Shown: one piece after another, positions 46,026-54,469 of the stretch
How positions within the stretch are numbered: position 1 is the stretch's first letter
Layout of the letters: every line of letters starts with the position of its first letter
NCBI GenBank assembly: GCA_021300575.1
Contig: JAJTDM010000010.1
Coordinates: forward strand, 1 to 64,000
Origin: Rubrivivax sp.
GTDB lineage: Bacteria > Pseudomonadota > Gammaproteobacteria > Burkholderiales > Burkholderiaceae_C
Length of the DNA: 64,000 bases
Direction of reading: 5' to 3'
Made by a program: the position numbers and the translations under genes
Notes under the pieces: model-generated
What the model saw: only the letters and a program-made list of their open reading frames with translations
What the model was told of the DNA's origin: nothing
Databases searched by the model: none

Positions 46026-47033
46026 TCAGGCCGCCTTCTTGTCTTGGGCTGCGAGTTGCGCCAGCACTTCATCAGCCCAGGCGCGCGGCGCCATGGGGAA
46101 GCCCAGGCGGGCGCGGCTGTCCAGGTAGCTCTGGGCCACGCCGCGGGCCAGGTTGCGGATGCGTCCGATGTAGGCCGCGCGCTCGGTCACGCTGATGGCG
46201 CCGCGAGCGTCCAGCAGGTTGAAGGAGTGGGCGGACTTCAGCACCTGCTCATAAGCCGGCAGGGCCAGTTGCTGCTCCATCAGGTGGCGGGCCATCTTCT
46301 CGTGGGCGCCAAAGGCCTGCAGCAGGAACTCCACGTCGCTGTGCTCGAAGTTGTAGGTGCTCTGCTCGACCTCGTTCTGGTGGTAGACGTCTCTGTACTT
46401 CAATCGACCCCCAGGCTCACCGCTGCGGGGCTCGCCCCCCCCCGAGGGGGCTGCGCCGGCTTGGGAGCGGCCCTGCGCCGGCGCGCCATCCGTCCACACC
46501 AGGTCGTAGACGTTGTCCACCCCCTGCAGGTACATGGCCAGGCGCTCCAGGCCGTAGGTGATCTCGCCCGTGATGGGCTTGCAGTCGATGCCGCCCACCT
46601 GCTGGAAGTAGGTGAACTGCGTGACCTCCATGCCGTTGAGCCAGACCTCCCAGCCCAGACCCCAGGCGCCGAGCGTCGGGTTCTCCCAGTCGTCCTCGAC
46701 GAAGCGGATGTCGTTGCTCTTGAGGTCGAAACCCAGGGCCTCCAGCGAGCCCAGGTACAACTCCAGGATGTTGGCCGGGGCCGGCTTCAGCACCACCTGG
46801 TACTGGTAGTAGTGCTGCAGGCGGTTGGGGTTGTCGCCGTACCGCCCGTCCTTGGGGCGGCGGCTGGGCTGCACGTAGGCCGCCTTCCAGGGCTCAGGGC
46901 CCAGCGCACGCAGGAACGTGGCGGTGTGGCTGGTGCCGGCGCCGACTTCCATGTCGTAAGGCTGCAGCAATGCGCAGCCCTGCGCGTCCCAGTAGGACTG
47001 CAGTTGGAGGATGATTTGCTGGAAGGTCAGCAT
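46026..47033 (-). CDS. glyQ: Glycine-tRNA ligase, alpha subunit, with an in-frame repeat insertion
   Basis: 335 residues; typical GlyQ is about 300. It activates glycine: [44 protein letters not shown] and [33 protein letters not shown] are the class II core, and [26 protein letters not shown] follows. Then about 29 residues (184-212; [20 protein letters not shown]) stand where E. coli has six, before [26 protein letters not shown] resumes. The extra residues are encoded by a GC-rich repeat. They sit in a surface loop, so the enzyme is probably active. Confidence 0.96.
   Translation of the reverse strand: MLTFQQIILQLQSYWDAQGCALLQPYDMEVGAGTSHTATFLRALGPEPWKAAYVQPSRRPKDGRYGDNPNRLQHYYQYQVVLKPAPANILELYLGSLEALGFDLKSNDIRFVEDDWENPTLGAWGLGWEVWLNGMEVTQFTYFQQVGGIDCKPITGEITYGLERLAMYLQGVDNVYDLVWTDGAPAQGRSQAGAAPSGGGEPRSGEPGGRLKYRDVYHQNEVEQSTYNFEHSDVEFLLQAFGAHEKMARHLMEQQLALPAYEQVLKSAHSFNLLDARGAISVTERAAYIGRIRNLARGVAQSYLDSRARLGFPMAPRAWADEVLAQLAAQDKKAA
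46398..46484 (-). repeat. GC-rich repeat inserted in frame within glyQ
   Basis: The stretch holds CCCCCCCCCGAGGGGG (inverted repeat) and two copies of CTGCGCCGGC about 20 bases apart. The length difference to ordinary GlyQ is a multiple of three (about 69 bases). The sequence style is that of intergenic palindromic repeats, not of aminoacyl-tRNA synthetase genes. Confidence 0.75.
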
Positions 47034-47175
47034 GGCAGCAGCCGGTGACAGGCTCTTGCAGGGCCTGGAGGTTGGCGAAAACCCTCAATTTTAGGGGGTC
47101 ACCCCAGGCCTCTGGCCAGGGTAGCCTTGGGGGATCTGCCACGACAGCGGACTCAAGCGGGCCCAACGCACTTCC
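47034..47175. promoter_or_regulatory. Divergent promoter region glyQ / BASS transporter
   Basis: A 142-base gap. On the minus strand TAAAAT in CCCCCTAAAATTGAGGG may be the -10 box of the glyQSgmhBplsC operon; the same AATTTTA stretch is the only AT-rich part. A pseudo-palindrome GGGGTGACCCC lies beside it. Confidence 0.4.
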
Positions 47176-48051
47176 ATGAGCACCCAGCAGCTCGTTCTCA
47201 GCCTCGTCCTGGCCACCATGGTCTTCTCCGTGGCCCTGGAACTGAAGGTGGACGACTTCCGCCGCGTGGGGCTGGCCCCGCGCGCGGTGGTGTGCGGGCT
47301 GGTGCCGCAATTCCTGCTGCTACCAGGCGCCACCTGGCTGGCCACACTGGTGCTGGACCTGCCGCCCAGCACCGAGGCGGCCATGATCCTGGTGGCGGCC
47401 TGCCCGGGCGGCTCGCTGTCCAACGTGGTCACGCACTTCGGGCGCGGCAACACGGCGCTGTCGGTCAGCATCTCGGCGGTGGCCAGCCTGTTGGCCTTGT
47501 TTCTCACTCCCTTGAACTTCACCTGGATGGTCTCCACCAACCCGGCCACCGCCGACTGGCTGCGAGAACTCTCCATCGACCCCTCGGGCATCTGGTGGAG
47601 TCTGCTGGCACTGCTGGCCGTGCCCATGACGCTGGGCCTGACCTTGGGTCACCGGAGCCCGGCGCTGGCGGCGAAGCTGCGCAAGCCGCTGGGCACCTTC
47701 AGCCTGCTGGCGCTGCTGGCCTTCATAGTGGCCGGCCTCGTGCGCGAGCGCCACCTGCTCAACGCGCAGATCCTGCCCACCTTCGGCCTCGTGGTGCTAC
47801 ACAACGCCGCTGGCCTGCTGCTGGGCTGGCTCAGCGCGCAGGCCTTCCGGGTGAGCACGCGCGACGCCCGCGCCGTGATGATCGAGGGCGGCATGCAGAA
47901 CTCGGGCCTGGCCCTGGGCATCATTGCCGTGCAATTCAACGCCGACCTGGGGATGGTGATCGTGGCCAGCCTGTGGGGCATCTGGCACATCGTCTCGGGC
48001 ATGACACTGGCCCTGATCTGGAGAACTCGCGATGCACGATCTGGTCATTGA
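47176..48051 (+). CDS. Bile acid:sodium symporter (BASS) family transporter
   Basis: 291 residues with about nine to ten hydrophobic helices. Family signatures are MVFSVALELKVDDFRRV, ILVAACPGGSLSNVVTHFGRGNTALSVSISAVASLLALFLTPL (sodium-site region) and VMIEGGMQNSGLALGIIAVQF. BASS proteins import organic anions such as keto acids with Na+. The end overlaps the D-aminoacylase-like gene by 20 bases, which suggests the pair handles one substrate, for example an N-acylated compound imported and then hydrolysed. Confidence 0.92.
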   Translation: MSTQQLVLSLVLATMVFSVALELKVDDFRRVGLAPRAVVCGLVPQFLLLPGATWLATLVLDLPPSTEAAMILVAACPGGSLSNVVTHFGRGNTALSVSISAVASLLALFLTPLNFTWMVSTNPATADWLRELSIDPSGIWWSLLALLAVPMTLGLTLGHRSPALAAKLRKPLGTFSLLALLAFIVAGLVRERHLLNAQILPTFGLVVLHNAAGLLLGWLSAQAFRVSTRDARAVMIEGGMQNSGLALGIIAVQFNADLGMVIVASLWGIWHIVSGMTLALIWRTRDARSGH

Positions 48052-49813
48052 GGGTGCCACCGTTGTGGACGGCACGGGCGCACCCGCCCGCGCTGCCGAC
48101 GTGGCCGTGCGCGACGGCCTCATCGTGGAGGTGGGACGCATCACCGCGCAGGCTCGCGAGCGCATCAGCGCGCCAGGTGCCTGGCTCACGCCGGGCTTCG
48201 TCGACCTGCACACCCACTACGACGGCCAGGCCACCTGGGACGAGACCTTCAACCCCAGCATCCACCACGGCGTGACCACCCTGGTGATGGGCAATTGCGG
48301 CGTGGGCTTTGCCCCCTTGAAGCCCGGCCCCAAGGCCGCGGCGGTGGCCGACCTGATCGCCCTGATGGAGGGGGTGGAAGACATTCCGGGCGTGGCTCTG
48401 GCCGAAGGCGTGCGCTTCGACTGGCAGACCTTCCCGCAGTACATGGACGCGCTGGAGCGCATGCCGCACAGCCTGGATTTCCTGGTGCAGGTGCCGCACG
48501 ACCCGGTGCGCATGGCGGTGATGGGCGAGCGGGCGCTGGCGCAGCAGGCCGCCACCGACGAGGACATCCGCGCCATGCGCGCCGTGGTGCGCGAGGCGCT
48601 GCAGGCCGGCGCCGTGGGCTTTTCCACCGGCCGCACCGACAACCACCGTACCGCGCGCGGCCAGGAGACACCGGCCTCGGAAGCATCGATGGACGAACTG
48701 ACCGGCATCGCGCGCGCCTTCGAGGGCCTGGGCCACGGGGTGCTGCAGGTGGTCAGCGACTTTGACCTGATGCGCGGACCGCAGCGTTTCGACGCGGAGT
48801 TCGATCTGGTGGAGGCCATGGCACGGGCCAGCGGGCGGCCCCTGTCCATGACCTGGCTGCAGCGCGACCCGGGCGGGGATCAATGGAAGGCCATACGCCA
48901 CCGTGTGGACCGGGCAGCGGCCCAGGGTCTGGCGCTGGGCCTGCAGACCGCCGTGCGCGCCATAGGCGCCCTCATCGGCCCGGACGCGAGCTTTCACCCC
49001 TTCATGGGCTTTCCCGGCTACAAGGAGGTGGGCCATCTGCCCCTGGCCGAACGGGCGGCAGCGCTGCGCGAGCCGGCACGCAAGGCGCGCATCCTGGCTG
49101 AGAAAAGCGAGCGCCTGTCGGGTGACGGCACGCCCATCCCGCCCTTGGTGGACCTGCTGCTCGCACGCATCGAGTTGATTGCCGGGCGCATGTTTCCGCT
49201 GGCCGATCCGCCGGCCTACGAACAGCCCGTGACCACCAGTTTCGCGGCCCGGGCACGGATGCGCGGGACCACGGCGCTCGAAGCGCTTTACGACCACTTT
49301 TCTCAGGGCGACGGTTCGCAGCTCGTCTACTTTCCGCTCTTCAACTACAACGAGGGTTCCCTGGACACGGTGCGCGAGATGCTGGACCACCCGCAAGCGC
49401 TGGTGGGCCTGGGCGATGCCGGTGCGCACGTGGGCACCGTGTGCGATGCCAGCGCCACCACCTTCTTGCTCACGCACTGGGTGCGCGACCGTCCCCACGG
49501 CCGCCTACCGCTGGAACGCGCCATACATCTGCTCACCGCACGCAATGCCCGGCACCTGGGCCTGACAGACCGCGGCACCATTACACCGGGCCTGCGCGCG
49601 GACCTGAACTTGATCGACCTGGCGAGGCTGTCGGTGGGTACACCGCACATCGTGCGCGATCTGCCGGCCGGTGGCCGCCGCTTCCTGCAGAAGGCCAAGG
49701 GCTACCTGGGCACCTGGGTGGGCGGCGCGTGTGTGCAGCGCGCGGGCACCGTCACGTCAGCGCGCCCAGGGCGGCTCGTCAGGGCAGGTCAGGCCGCAAA
49801 GTCGGCGGTCTGA
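48032..49813 (+). CDS. Amidohydrolase, N-acyl-D-amino-acid deacylase family
   Basis: 593 residues. It has the amidohydrolase metal motif GFVDLHTHYDGQATWD and the family signature TTLVMGNCGVGFAPLKPG. Other segments are GAVGFSTGRTDNHRTARGQETPASEASMDEL, VGLGDAGAHVGTVCDAS with the catalytic Asp, and NARHLGLTDRGTITPGLRADLNLID. Such enzymes hydrolyse N-acyl-D-amino acids or related amides with zinc. The start overlaps the BASS transporter, and the last 35 bases overlap the convergent lnt gene. Confidence 0.93.
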   Translation: MHDLVIEGATVVDGTGAPARAADVAVRDGLIVEVGRITAQARERISAPGAWLTPGFVDLHTHYDGQATWDETFNPSIHHGVTTLVMGNCGVGFAPLKPGPKAAAVADLIALMEGVEDIPGVALAEGVRFDWQTFPQYMDALERMPHSLDFLVQVPHDPVRMAVMGERALAQQAATDEDIRAMRAVVREALQAGAVGFSTGRTDNHRTARGQETPASEASMDELTGIARAFEGLGHGVLQVVSDFDLMRGPQRFDAEFDLVEAMARASGRPLSMTWLQRDPGGDQWKAIRHRVDRAAAQGLALGLQTAVRAIGALIGPDASFHPFMGFPGYKEVGHLPLAERAAALREPARKARILAEKSERLSGDGTPIPPLVDLLLARIELIAGRMFPLADPPAYEQPVTTSFAARARMRGTTALEALYDHFSQGDGSQLVYFPLFNYNEGSLDTVREMLDHPQALVGLGDAGAHVGTVCDASATTFLLTHWVRDRPHGRLPLERAIHLLTARNARHLGLTDRGTITPGLRADLNLIDLARLSVGTPHIVRDLPAGGRRFLQKAKGYLGTWVGGACVQRAGTVTSARPGRLVRAGQAAKSAV

Positions 49814-51374
49814 GCCAGCGCCTGGCCGCGGCCGCCAGCGCCAGCACCATCAGCGCCAGCCCGAACAGAGGCCACAAGCCCCAGCGGCCGGCCCACCAGG
49901 CAAACGGTGTGGTGCCGATTCGCCCCTCGTAGGCGCCTTCCAGCGCGCCGCGCACAAAGGGCTCGAGACGGTGCGTGACCCGGCCCTGGTGGTCGATGAT
50001 GGCTGTCACGCCGGTGTTGGTGGCGCGCAGCATCGGCCGCTGCAACTCGAGCGAGCGCATGCGGGAGATGTTCAGATGCTGTGGCAGGGCGATGGTGTCA
50101 CCAAACCAGCCGATGTTGCTGAGGTTGACCAGCACCGTGGGCGCGCGGGCCGGGTCGCGGAATCGCACCGCCAGCTCCTCGCCGAAGAGGTCTTCATAGC
50201 AGATGTTGGGGGCCACACGCTGACTGCCGGCCACAAGCGATGGCGCGTCCAAGGGCCCGCGCGAGAAGTCACCCAGCGGGATGTTCATCAGGTTGGTGAA
50301 CCAGCGAAACCCGGTGGGAATGAACTCGCCAAAGGGCACCAGGTGCACCTTGTCGTAGCGGTAGTGCCCGGCGGTACCCGGGTTGACCTGAGGCGTCCCG
50401 GCAGCGACCCCTGACGCCACCCCGTACAAGCCCACGGCAGAGTTGGTGTAGCCGTCCTCGAAACTGCCCAGCGGCATGCCCAGGAGCCCCACCTGGGAAG
50501 AACTGGTGAACCGTTCCACCACCCCTTGCCACCACCCGGGCGCCAGCTCGGCCAGCTGGAAGGGCAGCAAAGGAATGGCCGTCTCGGGCGCCACGATCAG
50601 CTGACCCCGGGCCTGCGCCAGCGCCTCGGCCAGCCAGGCCAGGTTCTGGGGCAGACGCTCGCCTGAGAACTTCTCGTCCTGCGGCACCGAGGTCTGCAGC
50701 AGGGTCACCGTCTGCGTGCCCGCGGTCCGTGTGAAGTCGGGTGGGCCGATCAGGCCGGGCGCCACAAAGACGCCCATCGCTGCGGCCACCAAGGCGGCGC
50801 TGCGGCCCACGCGCCGCGGTGCGGGCGGCCACGCCAGCCCCAACCAGGCCCCTGCCAAGGCCACCAGCGCGCCCACACCGTACACCCCCACCCAGGGCGC
50901 GAGCGCGGCCAGGGGCCCGTCAATCTGTGTATAGCCGCTGGCCGCCCAGGGAAAGCCCGTGAAGATCACGGCACGAGCCCACTCGGCCAGCAGCCAGCAG
51001 GCGGCAAAGCTGACCGCGTCCACGCCCGCGAAGCCCGTGCGCAAGCGCGCCCATACGGCGCAGGCCAGTGCCAGGTAGAGCGACAGCGACAGCGCCAGCA
51101 AGACCACGGCGGCGGCGGCAAGGCCTGCAGGCAGGCCCCCGTAGCGATGCATGCTGATGAACAGCCACCACACGGCAGCCAGCAACCAGGCCGTGCCGAA
51201 GACCAGCCCCGACACCGCAGCGCTGCGGGGCGAGGCCTCGCGCAGCCGGACCACCAAGCCCGCCACGGCCAGGGGCGTCACCCACCAAAGCCCGGTATGC
51301 ACGCACGCCAGGGTCTGCCCTGCGCCCAGGGCGGCCAAGGCCACCAGGCCGCCCAGGCGGCGCATGCGCGACAT
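49779..51374 (-). CDS. lnt: Apolipoprotein N-acyltransferase
   Basis: 531 residues. The N-terminal half has about six to eight membrane helices (LVALAALGAGQTLACV, FGTAWLLAAVWWLFIS, FTGFPWAASGYTQIDGPLAALAPWVGVYGVGALVALAGAWLGLA). The periplasmic nitrilase domain carries the catalytic Glu in IVAPETAIPLLPF, Lys in YDKVHLVPFGEF and Cys in APNICYEDLFGEEL. It adds the third acyl chain to lipoproteins in the inner membrane. Its start overlaps the corC stop by one base, a common Lnt-CorC pairing. The 3' end overlaps the convergent deacylase gene by 35 bases. Confidence 0.96.
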   Translation of the reverse strand: MSRMRRLGGLVALAALGAGQTLACVHTGLWWVTPLAVAGLVVRLREASPRSAAVSGLVFGTAWLLAAVWWLFISMHRYGGLPAGLAAAAVVLLALSLSLYLALACAVWARLRTGFAGVDAVSFAACWLLAEWARAVIFTGFPWAASGYTQIDGPLAALAPWVGVYGVGALVALAGAWLGLAWPPAPRRVGRSAALVAAAMGVFVAPGLIGPPDFTRTAGTQTVTLLQTSVPQDEKFSGERLPQNLAWLAEALAQARGQLIVAPETAIPLLPFQLAELAPGWWQGVVERFTSSSQVGLLGMPLGSFEDGYTNSAVGLYGVASGVAAGTPQVNPGTAGHYRYDKVHLVPFGEFIPTGFRWFTNLMNIPLGDFSRGPLDAPSLVAGSQRVAPNICYEDLFGEELAVRFRDPARAPTVLVNLSNIGWFGDTIALPQHLNISRMRSLELQRPMLRATNTGVTAIIDHQGRVTHRLEPFVRGALEGAYEGRIGTTPFAWWAGRWGLWPLFGLALMVLALAAAARRWLRPPTLRPDLP

Positions 51375-52306
51375 CAGGCCGGCGGCGCGGCGGGCGGACC
51401 GCCCGTGTCGGCAGCTCTCTCGTCCTCGGCAGAGGCGGCCACCCGCGACACCCTGAACCAGCGCACGGCCCCACCGCGGGTCAACATGACCGAGAAACTC
51501 AGACCCTGCACCTGCACGGCCTCGCCTCGTCGCGGTACGCGGCCCAGCTGGTCGGCTACCAGCCCGCCGATGGTGTCGAACTCTTCCTCGGGCAGCTGCA
51601 CCCCAAAGGCCTCGTTGACGGCCGACACATCGGCATCGCCCGCCACACGGTGCGTGCCGTCGGCCAGGGTGACGATGCCGCTGTGGGCATCCTGTTCGTC
51701 GAACTCATCCTCGATCTCGCCGACGATCTCCTCCAACACGTCCTCGATGGTGATCAACCCGGCGGTGGTGCCGAACTCATCGATCACGATGGCCAGGTGG
51801 TTGCGGTTGGAACGGAAGTCGCGCAGCAACTCGTTCAGGCCCTTGCTCTCGGGCACGAAGACCGCCGGGCGCAGCAGGGTGCGCAGGCTGAGTTCCGGCG
51901 CCCGCTGCACCTTCAGCAGGTCCTTGGCCAGCAAGATGCCGATGATGTTGTCGCGCTCGCCGTCATGCACCGGAAAGCGGGAGTGGCCGGTCTCGATCAC
52001 CAGGCCCAGCAACTCGTCATAGGGCGCGTTGATGTCCAGCAGATCCATGCGGGGCGCGGCCACCATCACGTCGCCGGCGGTCATGTCCGCCATGCGGATC
52101 ACGCCTTCGAGCATGGCGCGGGACTCCGGGCCGATCAACTCGCGCTCCTCGGCGTCAGCCAGCGACTCGATCAACTCGTCGCGGGAGTCGGGGCCGGGGG
52201 AGATGAACTCCACCAGACGCTCGAGGATGCTGCGCTTGTCTGCGGGCCTGTCCGCCGGACGCGGGTTCGACGCGCGGGCGGCCCGTCCGGAATGGGGTTC
52301 TGACAC
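51374..52306 (-). CDS. corC: CorC/HlyC-family CBS-domain protein
   Basis: 310 residues from GTG 52306; the track start at 52459 lies inside the divergent GTPase gene. A short N-terminal part (SILERLVEFISPGPDSRDELIESLADAEERELIG) precedes two CBS domains (VMVAAPRMDLLDINAP, HSRFPVHDGERDNIIGILLAKDLL, NHLAIVIDEFGTTAGLITIEDVLEEIVGEI). The CorC_HlyC domain follows (RVAGDADVSAVNEAFGVQLPEEEFDTIGGLVADQLGRVP). It lacks membrane helices. CorC is linked to Mg/Co efflux. Confidence 0.94.
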   Translation of the reverse strand: MSEPHSGRAARASNPRPADRPADKRSILERLVEFISPGPDSRDELIESLADAEERELIGPESRAMLEGVIRMADMTAGDVMVAAPRMDLLDINAPYDELLGLVIETGHSRFPVHDGERDNIIGILLAKDLLKVQRAPELSLRTLLRPAVFVPESKGLNELLRDFRSNRNHLAIVIDEFGTTAGLITIEDVLEEIVGEIEDEFDEQDAHSGIVTLADGTHRVAGDADVSAVNEAFGVQLPEEEFDTIGGLVADQLGRVPRRGEAVQVQGLSFSVMLTRGGAVRWFRVSRVAASAEDERAADTGGPPAAPPA

Positions 52307-52372
52307 GACGGTGCCGGAAGTGACGACAGGTTGGAGAATACCGCACCGCCAACCTTGACTGCACACAACGCC

Positions 52373-53431
52373 ATGTCCCTGATTCCCGCCACCATCCTCA
52401 CCGGCTTCCTGGGCGCCGGCAAGACCACGCTGCTCAAGCGCGTGCTGACCGAAGCCCACGGGCAGAAGATCGCCGTGATCGAAAACGAGTTCGGCGAGGA
52501 AAACATCGACAACGACATCCTGTCGGTCAATACCGAGGAGCAGATCATCCAGATGAGCAACGGCTGCGTGTGCTGCACCATCCGGGAAGACCTGCGCAAC
52601 ACCTTGGCCGAGCTGGCCGAAAAGCGCCGCAAGGGCGAGCTGAGCTTTGACCGCGTGGTCATCGAAACCACCGGCCTAGCCGACCCCGGGCCTGTAGCGC
52701 AGACCTTCTTCATGGACGACGAAGTGGCGGGCAGCTACCTGCTGGACTCCATCCTCACCCTGGTGGATGCCAAACACGCCGACACCCAGCTCGACACGCG
52801 CCAGGAAGCGCGGCGTCAAGTAGGCTTTGCCGACCAGATCTTCATCAGCAAGACCGACCTCGTGGCCAAGGAGGCGGTGGACGCGCTGATCCACCGCCTG
52901 AAGCACATGAACCCGCGTGCCCCGCAAAAGGCGGTTCACTTTGGTGAAGTCTCGATTGCCGAGGTCTTCGACCTGAAGGGCTTCAACCTCAACGCCAAGC
53001 TCGACATCGACCCGGACTTCCTCAAGGCCGACGACGGTCATGACCACCAGCACGGCCATGAACACGCGCACGACCACGAGCACGACCATGAGCACGGCGA
53101 ACATTGCGACCACCCGCATCACCATGCCCATGACGATGACGTCAAGTCCTTCGTGTTCCGCAGCGACCGCGCCTTCAATCCGGCCAAGCTGGAAGACTTC
53201 CTGGGCGCCATCGTCCAGGTCTACGGCCCCAAGATGCTGCGCTACAAGGGCGTGCTCTACATGAAAGGCAGCGACCGTAAGGTGGTGTTCCAGGGCGTGC
53301 ACCAGTTGATGGGCAGCGACCTGGGGCCGAAGTGGACACCGGGCGAAAAGAAGCAGAGCAAGATGGTGTTCATCGGCATCGACCTGCCGCGCGACGTGCT
53401 GCTGCAAGGGCTGGAGCAGTGCCTGGGCTGA
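52373..53431 (+). CDS. COG0523-family G3E GTPase, probable zinc metallochaperone
   Basis: 352 residues from ATG 52373 (track start 14 codons early). GTPase motifs are the P-loop GFLGAGKTTLLK, the metal motif GCVCCTI (CxCC), ETTGLADP and SKTDLV. Between residues about 219 and 260 there is a His/Asp/Glu-rich loop (HDHQHGHEHAHDHEHDHEHG and more) typical of metal storage or sensing. The CobW_C domain follows (KSFVFRSDRAFNPAKLEDFL). Members insert Zn, Co or Fe into client proteins. The dksA gene follows on the same strand. No Zur box could be recognised upstream. Confidence 0.93.
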   Translation: MSLIPATILTGFLGAGKTTLLKRVLTEAHGQKIAVIENEFGEENIDNDILSVNTEEQIIQMSNGCVCCTIREDLRNTLAELAEKRRKGELSFDRVVIETTGLADPGPVAQTFFMDDEVAGSYLLDSILTLVDAKHADTQLDTRQEARRQVGFADQIFISKTDLVAKEAVDALIHRLKHMNPRAPQKAVHFGEVSIAEVFDLKGFNLNAKLDIDPDFLKADDGHDHQHGHEHAHDHEHDHEHGEHCDHPHHHAHDDDVKSFVFRSDRAFNPAKLEDFLGAIVQVYGPKMLRYKGVLYMKGSDRKVVFQGVHQLMGSDLGPKWTPGEKKQSKMVFIGIDLPRDVLLQGLEQCLG

Positions 53432-53626
53432 AGGAAAAAGCACGCTCTCGCGGGCCGCGTGGGGGGGGTGATTCGCTGCAGCCTGGGTGGTGGCACAATC
53501 CGCGCGCCCGAAAACCCGAGCAAATGGCCCGGTTATCCGCCCCCCCGGGCACGTGATGCATAGCCCTATGGCGGGCTGCAACGCAGTCAGAGCGGCGGAT
53601 GCGAGCACCAAGGTCAGGAGAGACCC

Positions 53627-54385
53627 GTGAGCAAGACTCCCGTCAAGACCGCCGGCAAAGCCGCCAGCACCCCAGCACCTGCTGCCGCCGCGAAGGTGTC
53701 GGCCACTGCGGGCTCCAAGCCGCAAGCCCGCACCCCCGCGCCCCAACCCGCTCCCAAGTCGGCCACAGCGACAGGCACTGCCCCCAAGAGCAACGCCAGA
53801 AAGACATCGACTCCATCCACGCCGGCCGCCGCACCAGCGCCCACCCATACCTTTGCTGACCGATTCGGGCCGGCGCGAGCAGCGGCCCGAACACTTCCTG
53901 AACCCATGAACATCGTGAAACCTGCCGTCAAGGCAGATCCCAAGCTCGCCAATGCCTGGAAGACCAAGTCCGGTCGGGACCTCACCGAGGCCGAACTACT
54001 GGCCATGCCTGAAGCCGAATACATGAACGAGCAGCAGATCGACTTCTTCCGCGTGCGCCTGCAGGCGCAGAAGGACGACCTGCTGTCCAACGCCGGAGAA
54101 ACCACCGAACACCTGCGTGAAGACACCACCATCGTGCCGGACCCGGCAGACCGCGCCACCATCGAGGAAGAGCACGCCCTGGAATTGCGCACGCGCGACC
54201 GCGAGCGCAAGCTGCTGAAGAAGATCAGCCAGGCCTTGAACCTGCTGGAGACGGGCGAGTACGGCTTCTGCGACGAAACGGGCGAGCCTATCGGGCTACC
54301 CCGCCTGCTGGCGCGGCCCACGGCCACGCTGTCGCTGGAAGCCCAGCAGCGGCGCGAGCTGAAACAGAAGATGTTCGGCGACTGA
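53627..54385 (+). CDS. dksA: DksA-type RNA polymerase regulator with N-terminal extension and degenerate zinc finger
   Basis: 252 residues from GTG 53627, with AGGAGAG upstream. The first about 90 residues are Ala/Pro/Lys rich and disordered. Then comes the DksA body: EAEYMNEQQIDFFRVRLQAQKDDLL and a coiled-coil tip DPADRA with the two acidic residues that enter the polymerase secondary channel. The zinc-finger region YGFCDETGEPIGLPRLLARPTATLSLEAQ has one of the four cysteines. It would work with ppGpp at rRNA and amino-acid promoters without structural zinc. The metal-chaperone GTPase gene lies 195 bases upstream. Confidence 0.92.
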   Translation: MSKTPVKTAGKAASTPAPAAAAKVSATAGSKPQARTPAPQPAPKSATATGTAPKSNARKTSTPSTPAAAPAPTHTFADRFGPARAAARTLPEPMNIVKPAVKADPKLANAWKTKSGRDLTEAELLAMPEAEYMNEQQIDFFRVRLQAQKDDLLSNAGETTEHLREDTTIVPDPADRATIEEEHALELRTRDRERKLLKKISQALNLLETGEYGFCDETGEPIGLPRLLARPTATLSLEAQQRRELKQKMFGD

Positions 54386-54469
54386 GGCGCGGCGCTGTTC
54401 CCAGGGCTCGGAGTGCACACGCTGATGCCCCGCAAGACGCCGCACTGAACCTGAGCGGTTGACCATCCC

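Noticed and set aside
47936-49498. 520-residue minus-strand ORF
   Set aside because: It is the shadow of the amidohydrolase gene, whose metal motifs are clear on the plus strand.
53040-53140. Apparent tandem DNA repeat (CAC/GAC/CAT triplets)
   Set aside because: It is explained by the His/Asp/Glu-rich metal-binding loop of the COG0523 GTPase.
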